34,148 nucleotides of DNA from DRQF01 sp964559135 (lineage in GTDB: Bacteria; Planctomycetota; GCA-002687715; DRQF01). Made by a program: the position numbers and the translations under genes. Below, piece after piece: positions 23,529 to 31,300 of the stretch. Every line of letters starts with the position of its first letter. Within the stretch, counting starts at the first letter, position 1. The stretch is from NCBI GenBank assembly GCA_964559135.1, contig CAZLGG010000037.1, forward strand, positions 1 to 34,148, in the 5' to 3' direction. Below the pieces are notes generated by a model that saw only the letters and a list, made by a program, of their open reading frames with translations, searched no databases and was not told the DNA's origin.

Positions 23529-23566
23529 GGGGCGGCCGGGCGTTTTTCCCCTTGACGAAGAAATCG

Positions 23567-23596
23567 TTGACCCCGATCGAAGAGGTCTGGTAAGAT
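23567..23596 (+). promoter_or_regulatory. Sigma-70-type promoter for the 63-codon gene
   Basis: TTGACC (23567-23572) and TAAGAT (23591-23596) are separated by 18 bases and match the -35 and -10 consensus at five of six and four of six positions. The start of transcription would be near 23603, giving a leader of about 130 bases before ATG 23733. It lies in the 204-bp gap after the dehydrogenase-family gene. Confidence 0.55.
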
Positions 23597-23635
23597 GCTT
23601 CCGCCCGTTGCGTTCGACTCAAGTGAGGAGTCCAC

Positions 23636-23659
23636 CGCACCTTAGGTGTGCGCTTTTTT
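23636..23659 (+). terminator. Hairpin with six-T run in the leader (terminator or attenuator)
   Basis: CGCACC (23636-23641) pairs with GGTGTG (23645-23650) around a TTA loop, with one G-T pair; CGC then TTTTTT (23654-23659) follow. It lies between the promoter at 23567 and the gene at 23733. It could end transcripts from the upstream operon or partly block the downstream one. The stem is short. Confidence 0.4.
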
Positions 23660-23732
23660 CCCAAGAGCCGATTTTGAGAACTCCGATTCATGCTTTCGTT
23701 TTGCCCGTTTTCCGGGGCCGTAAGGAGGGGGA

Positions 23733-23924
23733 ATGGAAACCCGTTTCGAGTGCATCTTCGAGGGCAAGAAACTGTTTCGTGTGGTGAATAACTCCGCCAC
23801 CCTGTTCACCGGGACTTGGTCCCAATGTGAACGCTTCAAGGACGTCTACAAGGAAAAGGTTCGCAAGAGCCGACTTCGCCACTCTCGTGCGGGGGATAGG
23901 CCGCTGAGGCCCGGACGTTTCTGA
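23733..23924 (+). CDS. Small basic protein, unknown function (63 aa)
   Basis: ATG 23733 follows AAGGAGGGGG, the strongest ribosome-binding site in the window. The product is a 63-residue protein with two cysteines (about 7 and 32). The first 40 residues alternate hydrophobic and charged positions (FEGKKLFRVVNNSATLFTGT), suggesting a small beta-sheet with a helix (CERFKDVYKEKVRK). The last 20 residues are arginine-rich and flexible. I do not recognise the family. It has its own promoter, a leader hairpin and a strong terminator, so it is a monocistronic gene likely made in quantity. Nucleic-acid binding is possible from charge alone, but that is speculation. Confidence 0.7.
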   Translation: METRFECIFEGKKLFRVVNNSATLFTGTWSQCERFKDVYKEKVRKSRLRHSRAGDRPLRPGRF

Positions 23925-23945
23925 AGGAACAGCTTAGACCCAAGG

Positions 23946-23984
23946 GAAGGGGGCGAGGCCGGTGGCTTCGCCCCCTTCTTGTTG
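23946..23984 (+). terminator. Strong Rho-independent terminator
   Basis: A 15-bp stem (23946-23960 with 23964-23978, one G-T pair, three-base loop GGT) is flanked by TTGTT after the stem. It lies 22 bases past the stop of the 63-codon gene and is the best terminator in the window. Confidence 0.8.
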
Positions 23985-24091
23985 CGTTCAGTGGGGCCCC
24001 GTCTTCGATCAGACCGGTATCGTGCGAACGAGTTTTTCCCACTTTTTCCGACACCTTGCCTCCAAGAAAGGCATCCGGAAGTAGAAGGGAG

Positions 24092-24724
24092 ATGCGAGTG
24101 ACGGACGAGCGGGACATGCGAGTGAAGGAAAACTTCAACGACGCGCTCCTCGTTCAGGAGGCGGCGGCCGGGTCGGAGGAAGCCATTCGCGAACTCGTTC
24201 ACCGCTATCAGGAGCCCCTGCTGCGGTTTGTGGAGAGTTTCCTCCATGACAAGGATCAGTCAGAGGATGTCGTACAGGAGTCGTTCGTGCGTGCCTTGGA
24301 AAAAATCGACCAACTCCGAAACCCCGGCTCCTTGAAGAGTTGGCTTTGGGCGGTGACCCGTTCCATCGCCGTGGATCGGCGGCGCCGAAGGGAGCGAGAC
24401 CGAGAGCGAATGGGATCGTCTCGTGTCGTTCAGTTCGAGGACATGGATCTCCAGATGTCGTCCGATGCTCCGGCCGATGTGTGGATGGCACGACAGAGCT
24501 TGATCGACGAGATGCGGGCGCTCATTGCGTCGCTTCCTCCCAAGTCGCGGGAACTGTTGCGGCTGAGATACCATGAACAGTTGTCCCACCGGGAGATTGG
24601 CGCCTTGGTGGGAGCGGGGGCCGTCACCGTGAAGGCGCGTCTTGCCCGCGTGCGTCAGCGCTTGAAGAATCGCCTGGAACCTCTGGCCCGGGAGTGGATG
24701 CAGCTTCGCGATGAACTGTTCTGA
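24092..24724 (+). CDS. ECF-type RNA polymerase sigma factor
   Basis: ATG 24092 (GAAGGGA before it) gives 210 residues of the two-domain extracytoplasmic-function sigma type. Region 2 runs from ALLVQEAAAGSEEAIRELVHRYQ through DQSEDVVQESFVRALEKI (core binding) and SWLWAVTRSIAVDRRRRRERD (-10 recognition). After a linker, region 4 has SLPPKSRELLRLRY, SHREIGALVGAGAVTVKARLARVRQRL, the -35 helix-turn-helix. No sigma-1 or C-terminal extension is present. It overlaps the next gene by 14 bases, which encodes a likely zinc anti-sigma factor, the usual arrangement. I could not pick out a matching autoregulated promoter in the 107-bp upstream gap. Confidence 0.93.
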   Translation: MRVTDERDMRVKENFNDALLVQEAAAGSEEAIRELVHRYQEPLLRFVESFLHDKDQSEDVVQESFVRALEKIDQLRNPGSLKSWLWAVTRSIAVDRRRRRERDRERMGSSRVVQFEDMDLQMSSDAPADVWMARQSLIDEMRALIASLPPKSRELLRLRYHEQLSHREIGALVGAGAVTVKARLARVRQRLKNRLEPLAREWMQLRDELF

Positions 24725-24935
24725 AACCAAACGACTGATCGTTCTCCTCGAGAGCGAGCTGGATCTTCGAGAAAGGGAGATCCTCCTCAAGCACCTGAAG
24801 CAATGCGACGGGTGCCGGGCCTGCTGGGACGAAATCACCGCCCAGCAGGAACTTCTCCAGGAAGCCCTGCGACCGGACCGAGCGCCTGACCTGGCTGACC
24901 GGGTCGTCGAACGACTCCGCCGCAGAAACGATTGA
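24711..24935 (+). CDS. Small zinc-finger anti-sigma-like protein (ZAS domain)
   Basis: 74 residues, started by ATG 24711 inside the sigma-factor gene. MNC at the N-terminus and H-x3-C-x2-C in LKHLKQCDGCRACW (about 27-40) form the C/H-C-C zinc site of the anti-sigma (mycothiol/RsrA-like) domain, here followed by a second helix and an arginine-rich end. There is no transmembrane helix, unlike many anti-sigma factors, so it should be cytoplasmic and may respond to redox through its cysteines. Overlap with the sigma gene supports stoichiometric coupling. It is followed by a 67-bp gap with two small hairpins. Confidence 0.85.
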   Translation: MNCSETKRLIVLLESELDLREREILLKHLKQCDGCRACWDEITAQQELLQEALRPDRAPDLADRVVERLRRRND

Positions 24936-24959
24936 GACCGAACTCGACTCGGGTTCCGC

Positions 24960-24975
24960 GGGACAACCCTGTCCC
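24960..24975 (+). other. 6-bp hairpin after the anti-sigma-like gene
   Basis: GGGACA (24960-24965) and TGTCCC (24970-24975) pair around ACCC. A weaker stem with one G-T pair lies just upstream (GAACTC with GGGTTC). No T-run follows, so these may be a pause site or an inefficient terminator before the TPR gene. Confidence 0.3.
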
Positions 24976-25002
24976 CGGGAGCCGCCCTAGGCACGGCATG
25001 CA

Positions 25003-25773
25003 ATGAGGATGAAAACCATGTTCGTGCAACGATTGTTCTGCATTGTGTTCTCCGCCGTCGTACTCCTCACATCCTGGGAGACCGCCACGGCGCAGGAAGA
25101 CGCGAAAAGCATGCTTCAGGTGGCTCGCAAACAGGAGTCCCTGGCTCGAGGCAAGAAAGGGGAGGAAAGGGCGCGCATTCTCCGAGAGGCTTGTGCGGTC
25201 TACAGGAAGGTGCCGGAAACCTGGCCGGAGTCGACCGGGGAATGCGCCCGGGCGTGGCTGGCCTTGGGACGTCTGAATGCTCGATTGAATGACACCGCGT
25301 CGGCACGAGACGCCTACGAGGCCGTTCTCAATGCCGACGCTTCAGCCAAGTTGAAGATCCGGGCTCTCGAGGGATTGGCGGGGATGGCCCGCAAGGCGAA
25401 GGACTGGAAGGGGTGCTTGGATGCGCTCGAGGCCATCGTTACCGGCTATCCGGATCACCCGAAAGCCGTGGCTTCCGCCTTGTTGGCCCAGGGGAAGACC
25501 TATCGCCGGAGGAAGCAGTGGCAAGCGGCGATGACGAAGGCCGACAAGGTCCTCTCCGCCTTTCCCACGCTCTGGCGGAGCAACGTGGCCGCCGCGGATC
25601 TTGCCCTGGGAGTCCTCACGGACACGCGGCACTGGCCGGAAGCGATTGCCAAACTCGCGGAGTTCGACCGGCTCTTGGAGAAACGTTTTCAGAACGAGGA
25701 GTCCTGGCCGAAGGTTCAGGCCGCGATGGCGAAGATGAGAGCGAGGAAACGCCTCACTCCCTTGCCGTTCTGA
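25003..25773 (+). CDS. Secreted TPR-like repeat protein
   Basis: 256 residues from ATG 25003; ATGs at 25009 and 25018 are in frame, and 25018 has GAGG at a reasonable distance. LFCIVFSAVVLLTSWETATAQ is a Sec signal with probable cleavage after A-T-A, so the mature protein starts with QEDAKSML. The rest is all-helical with TPR-like spacing: AWLALGRLNARLNDTASARDAYEAVL, LAGMARKAKDWKGCLDALEAIV, and AQGKTYRRRKQWQAAM. It looks like an exported scaffold protein. Its place behind the sigma/anti-sigma pair suggests it may be in the sigma factor's regulon, but no shared promoter is shown. Confidence 0.75.
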   Translation: MRMKTMFVQRLFCIVFSAVVLLTSWETATAQEDAKSMLQVARKQESLARGKKGEERARILREACAVYRKVPETWPESTGECARAWLALGRLNARLNDTASARDAYEAVLNADASAKLKIRALEGLAGMARKAKDWKGCLDALEAIVTGYPDHPKAVASALLAQGKTYRRRKQWQAAMTKADKVLSAFPTLWRSNVAAADLALGVLTDTRHWPEAIAKLAEFDRLLEKRFQNEESWPKVQAAMAKMRARKRLTPLPF

Positions 25774-25780
25774 ATCCTTG

Positions 25781-25808
25781 CGTCGCCGTCGGCGTCACGA
25801 CGGCGGCG
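25781..25808. terminator. 11-bp GC stem between convergent genes
   Basis: Bases 25781-25791 pair with 25798-25808 (one G-T pair) around a GCGTCA loop, in the 54-bp gap between the TPR gene and the DUF4240-like gene. No T-run on either side; the position suits a bidirectional terminator. Confidence 0.45.
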
Positions 25809-25827
25809 CGAATTCCTCTCCTTCGCG

Positions 25828-26274
25828 TCAATAGGACCAATTCTCCTGATTGGCCCGCATTTCGAGACTGTATCGCGGCGTGTGTTCGTATTCCGTCCCC
25901 GTCTTGCGCCTCCAAGCCAGGGCGGGAATGTCGAGCAGACGTTCGAATTCCATGCCCGCCGGCATGGCGGTCGGGTCCGAGAAGACCCCTGCGTAAGCCT
26001 CCCGACCGCTCGCCACGACAACGCATCGGCAATAGAGAAAAAGATCTTCGAACTGGCCGGAAACCCCCGCCTGCTGGGCCCAGGCTTCTCCGTCCAGGTC
26101 ATACAGCAGCTCGCTCATGATGTCATCGAACGCCGTGATCTGCTCCTTGGGCAGCGAGGCCAACGCCTTGATCAAAGGTTCGGTGACCGGGTCCGCCTCG
26201 CCGTCCTCGATCTCTTTGTCCAGAGCCGAGGCATCCAAAAGGGTGATGAGAGCCCAGAATTCATCTTTCGTCAT
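25828..26274 (-). CDS. DUF4240-like protein
   Basis: 148 residues from ATG 26274-26272. The N-terminal MTKDEFWALI helix, AFDDIMSELLYDLDGEAWA in the middle, the characteristic LYCRCVVVASGREAYAGVFSDPTAMP, and a C-terminal ERLLDIPALAWRRKTGTEYEHTPRYSLEMRANQENW fit the DUF4240 family of small cytoplasmic proteins. The function of this family is not established. It lies 53 bases downstream of the giant Ig-repeat gene on the same strand but has no signal peptide, so the two probably act separately. It has convergent overlap with no other gene. Confidence 0.75.
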   Translation of the reverse strand: MTKDEFWALITLLDASALDKEIEDGEADPVTEPLIKALASLPKEQITAFDDIMSELLYDLDGEAWAQQAGVSGQFEDLFLYCRCVVVASGREAYAGVFSDPTAMPAGMEFERLLDIPALAWRRKTGTEYEHTPRYSLEMRANQENWSY

Positions 26275-26327
26275 GCCGGATTCTCACGTCAGGGGGGCGG
26301 TGGGACAACCCGGGACATGAAATTCCC

Positions 26328-28345
26328 TCAGAGAACGTCGGCAACGAGAACAAGGGCGATGGAGCCCAGCCCATTGACCGTCTGCGGACTCCCCACTGAC
26401 GTCAATTGCCCGGTATTGTCGTCGATGCTGAACACGCGGACCGAGCCTACACCGCTGGCGTTGAAGTCGGTGACGTAGACGTAGTCCGACCTGGGGTCGA
26501 CGGCGATGGCCCGGGAGTCACCGCCTACGGCGAGGGGGGTCCCGACCTGCATGAGGGCGCCGGTCACGGCATCGATCGAAAAGGCTCGCACGTCACCGGA
26601 CGTCCGGTTGACGACGTAGGCGTAGCTCCCGAAGGGCTCGACGGCCAGTCCGAAGGGCTGTGAACCCGTCGACGTGATCGATGACGACGTGAGAGTGCCC
26701 GTATCCGGGTCGGCGTCGTAGACGTAGACGTCACTCGTGCCTCGATTGACGACGTAGACCCATTTGCCCGTCGGATGGACGGCGATCCAGATGGGAATGA
26801 CCCCCGCCGTGACGGGAGAGCCGACCGCGGTGAGAGCCCCCGTCGAAGGGTCGATGGAGTAACTCTGGACGTTGTCCGATCCCTGGTGGATGACGTAGAG
26901 GAATTTTCCGTTGGGATGGATCGCGGCCATCACCGGCGCCACCAAGGTCGGGGTCAGCGATCCTGTCGGGGAGAGAGCCCCGGTGGAGGCATCCACGGAA
27001 TAGGCTGAAATGGTGTCATCGTCCGTGTTGATGGCGTACGCGAATCGCCCCGAGGGGTCCACCACGATGGCGGATGGGTTCTGTCCCGTCGGCACGGACG
27101 CGGCGATGCTCGTGAGGGCGCCGGACGCGGCATCGATCGAGAATTGATCGATCGATTCCGAAACCTGGTTGACGACGTACATCCGGTTGCCATCCGGATG
27201 CAATGCCAGATGAACCGGGTCCGTCCCGACGTTCACCGGGGACCCGAATGGCATGATGAGACCGGTCGTGTCGTCGACGTCGTGGGTGGCGACATCGCCG
27301 CTCGCCTTGTTGACGACATAGGCGAACTTGAGCACGAACCCGAGCGGGTTGGCTCCGCTGCCGAGAGCGATCGCGCTTGGGCTCGCTTGTGTGATCGCCG
27401 TCGAGGACTCGGTCAGAGCTCCTCCTGACCCAATGGCGTAAGAGATGAGTTGGTTGGCGCCCTTGGCCACGAGATACACGTGATTGACGGCGGCGTCGAC
27501 GGCGAGCCCCGAGGGCTGCGAGGCCGTCGTGAGGGCCGAGCCCACCGGCGAAAGTGCGCCCGTGGAGAAGTCGACTCCGTAGGCTTGGAGGCTGTTCGAG
27601 GAACTCCCTGTAGCGTAGAGGTATGCGCCATCGCTGCTCACGACGAGGGAGTCGGCTCCCGCCGGCGCCGCCACCGTGGCGAGACTGGTCAGGGTGCCGG
27701 CGGCGGGATCGAGGGCGAAGACGGAGATATCGTTGGAGCCGGAGTTGGCGACGTAGACGAAGAGCCCCGAAGGGTGAATGGCAAGAGCAGCAGGAGCCGT
27801 TCCTGTGGCCGCCGTCGCAACGCTGTTGAGCGCACCGGTCGTGCTGTTGATGGAGTACACCCAGATGTCGTTGCTGCCCTGGTTGGCCGCGAGAAGGAAT
27901 TTGCCCGTCGGGTCCACGGCGAGGTCCACGGGGGATGTGCCAGCACCGACGGGCGAGCCGGAACTCAAACTTCCGTCGGTCGCGTTGATCAGGAGGACGG
28001 AGATCTGATTGGACCCGGAGTCCGCCGTGTAGAGGAACTTCCCGTCGGGGTCGGAAGCCAGTCTCACGGGGCCGGTGCCGGTCGAGGCGGGTGTCCCGGC
28101 GACGAGATTACCTCGAGGATGCTGGATCGAATAGAGGGCGACCTGGTTCAAGCTCGTCTCGGCAACATAGACGCGATTGCCCGTGGCATCCACGAGAAGG
28201 TGGGTGGGATTCCCACCGGACGGAATGAATCCGTTGGCCCTGGGCGTACCCGACGTGACGTCGAGCTGGTATGCGGTCAGTGTGTTGTCGAGCTGGTTCG
28301 TGACGAAGGCATAGCGCGAGAAAGCAAAGTCGGCGCGCTTGGCAA
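26328..28345 (-). repeat. Fourteen YVTN-type beta-propeller blades in two sets of seven
   Basis: Blades begin with hydrophobic-Y-hydrophobic motifs: RYAFVTNQ, RVYVAETS, FLYTADSG, FLLAANQG, FVYVANSG, YLYATGSS, HVYLVAKG; then after the linker LGFVLK, KFAYVVNK, RMYVVNQV, FAYAINTD, FLYVIHQG, WVYVVNRG, YAYVVNRT and YVYVTDFN. Each blade is about 45-50 residues with the downstream pattern SGxLTxxGxxxxxGxxPxxLAVxPxGxF, as in YVTN/lactonase-type propellers. Confidence 0.85.
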
Positions 28346-31300
28346 CATTGACCGTGACGACGGTGGGGTTCCCGGCCACATCGGTGGCTGTCACCGTCAT
28401 CGTCAGTGTTCCGTCGGAAAGAATTCCGACGTCGAGGGGAGCATGGACTGCCGATCCGCCGCCCAGCGGGGCTGGGGTGGCCGCTCCCGTCACCGTGGTG
28501 TTTCCGTCGCTGAATCGCGCCGTTGCGGATTCGGTGCCATCCGCGGCGGCACCCCAGACGGAAAGTACGCTGACCGAACCGACCGAGAAGGGCGAGATCG
28601 TGTCCGCGGGATGACTCGCCGTCGCGGGGATGGACGCTGATGTCAAGTCCGGAGGCACCGTGTCTTTCGTGGCCTGCGTGCCCGCGAAGGTGGCCTGGTT
28701 TCCCGCCCCGTCCACGACAGTCATGGAAAGGGCGATGATCCCATCGTTCAGTAGGCTTGCGTCGGCACCGGGGAAGTTGACGGTTCCCCCTCCGGAAGGG
28801 ATCACTGTGCCCGGGAGAACCACGTCCGGATTGACGCCATCGGAAAGGGTCACCGTGGCTGTCTCCGTGCCGTCGTAAGAGCCCGGAAAGGTGGCGCTCA
28901 CGGTCACCGAGGCTTGAGTCGCGATGTTCACGTAGTCCGCGGGGTTTTGGGGGCCGGACGCCACTCGGAACGACGTGGGCGCCACGGGAGGCCCTGTGTC
29001 CTTGAGCACGGGGGTGCCCGAAAACATGGAGGTGTTCTGGTAGGCGTCCGTGAGGGTGATCACGAGGGTGAGTGTGCCGTCGGCGAGACTGGTGGCGTCG
29101 AGTCCCGTGAAGGTCAACGTCGTCGCACCGCCGGGGGCGCTCGATGTCCCCGAGACGACTGAGGCGCCCAGACCGTCCGAGAGCGTCGCCTGGAGCGTGT
29201 CGGACACGAGGGACCCCGCATCCAGAGTCACGTCGATCGACACCGAGGCTGCGTTGGAGGGATTGATGACGTCAACGGCGTTGGATGGGCCCGCCGCGAC
29301 GTGAGCGGCGAGGGGGGCGTCGGGGCCCTGAGTATCCAGGATCGCGGGCGTTCCGGTGAAGGCGGTGGGGTTCCCGGCTTCGTCGGTCACTGTGATGGTG
29401 AGAGTCAGGTTGCCGTCGTTGAGTGTCGAGACGTCCAGGGCTGGGAAGGTGAAGGCCCCGCCGCCGGCCGGTGCGGCAACGCTGGGGGATGCAATGGAAC
29501 CGCCGCCATCGCTTGCGAGGGCGAACTGGATCGAATCCGTGACGACGATCGACGCGGCGAGAGAGATTTCGATGATCGCTGAGGTGACGTTGTTGGAGTT
29601 GATGATGGAGATGGCATTCTGCGCCCCCATGGCAACGTTGCCGGAAAGCGCGGCGGCGGGAGGGGCGGTGTCCTTCGTTGCGCTGCTCCCTGGGTAAGTG
29701 GCGCCGTTGGCGGCGGCGTCTACCACTATGATGCTCAGAGAAAGGACCCCGTCGGCGAGTCCCGATGCGTCGATCCCGAAGATCGTGACAGACCCGCCGC
29801 CCGGAGGAACGGTGGCGGAGGCGCTGGTCACGGTCGGGTTGATTCCGTCGTCGAGTTGGACTGAGAACGACTCCGTTCCCACGTAGGTGCCCGGGAAGAT
29901 CACTTCGACCGCCACCGAACTGCTCGTCGCGAGATTGACGAAGTCGACCGGATTCTGGGAGCTACTCGCGACGTGTGCGCTTGAAGGCGCCGCCGGAGCC
30001 GAGCTGGACTTGGTTGCCGTGGTCCCGACATAACTGATCGAGTTTGCGTTGACGTCCACGAGCTGAACCTGAATCGAGATCAGTCCGTCGGCGAGCGAGG
30101 TGGCGTCCAATCCGGAGAATGTGAGTGTGCCGGCTCCTGCGGTGCCGGAGAGGGTAGAACTGGTGATCGAGTTCGTGGCGTCCGAGAGGACGACGCTCAC
30201 CTGGTCGGTCATGACGGAACCTGATCCCAAGTCCACCTGGATGTTGACGGACGACGTGTTCGTGAGATTGATACCGTTCTGAGGATTGCCGGCCCCGGCC
30301 GTGACGAAAGCCGCCAGGGGGGCGGACGGGCCGGTCGCGTCCTTCGTGGCGGGGCTTCCCGAGAAGGATGTCGTGTTGCCGGCGGGATCGGTCACCGAAA
30401 TCGCGATGGCGATGGCGCCGTCCGCAAGAGGCGATGCGTCCAGACCCGCCACGGTCGCTGCACCTCCACCCGCAGGTGCCGTAACCGCGGCCAGCGTGGC
30501 GACGAGCCCACCTGTGTCGGTCGCCGTAATGTCGGCCGATTCGTTGCCGGTCATCGTTGCATCCCAGGAGATGTCGAAGACCACGTTGCCTTCGTTGTTC
30601 GAGTTCACGAAGTCGGCGGCGTTCAAAGCCCCTTGGGCGACAGCCAGGAGACTTGGGGGGAGCGGAGCCGTGACGTCCTTCGTGGCGGGGGTCCCCGCCG
30701 CGGATATGGTGTTTCCAGCGGCATCGGTCACGGTGATCTGAAGCGCGAGCCCTCCTTCGAGGAGGGATGCGCTATTCAAACCGGAGGAGGTGACGACGCC
30801 GCCTCCGGCCGGGACATTGATTGTCGGGGTGGAGATGGAATTCCCCGCGCCGTCGGTGATCTGCACCGTCGCCGTCTCTCCACCCCCGTAGCTCGTCGGG
30901 AGAGTGATGGCGATCGTGAAGGAGTTCTCGGTGGCGGCGTTGATGAAGTTTTCCGGATTGCCGGCGGTCATCGCGACCACTGTCGACAGCGGAGCGGCGG
31001 GCGGCGTCGTGTCCTTGACGGCGGTTCCGACCTGGGAGTTCGTGACGTTGCCGTTCGGATCCGTAACCAGAACGGAGATCGTGATCGTCCCATCCTGAAG
31101 AGAAGAGGCGTCAAGGGGGCCGAAGGAGAGATTTCCTCCTCCCGTGAGCGACGCCAAAGGAGGCGAAGTGACAGTCGTACCTCCGTCCGCAAGGACGACC
31201 TGGACCGAGTCGTTGGAATTCGACGCCGCCGGCAACGTGACGTCGACGAAGACGCCGCCTACGCTCGATGTATTGATGTAACCCGCGGGCTGACCCGCGC

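Noticed and set aside
27450..28640. 396-codon plus-strand open frame opposite the beta-propeller region
   Set aside because: It is the mirror of the repeat-coding strand, shows only glycine/arginine-rich sequence and is interrupted elsewhere.
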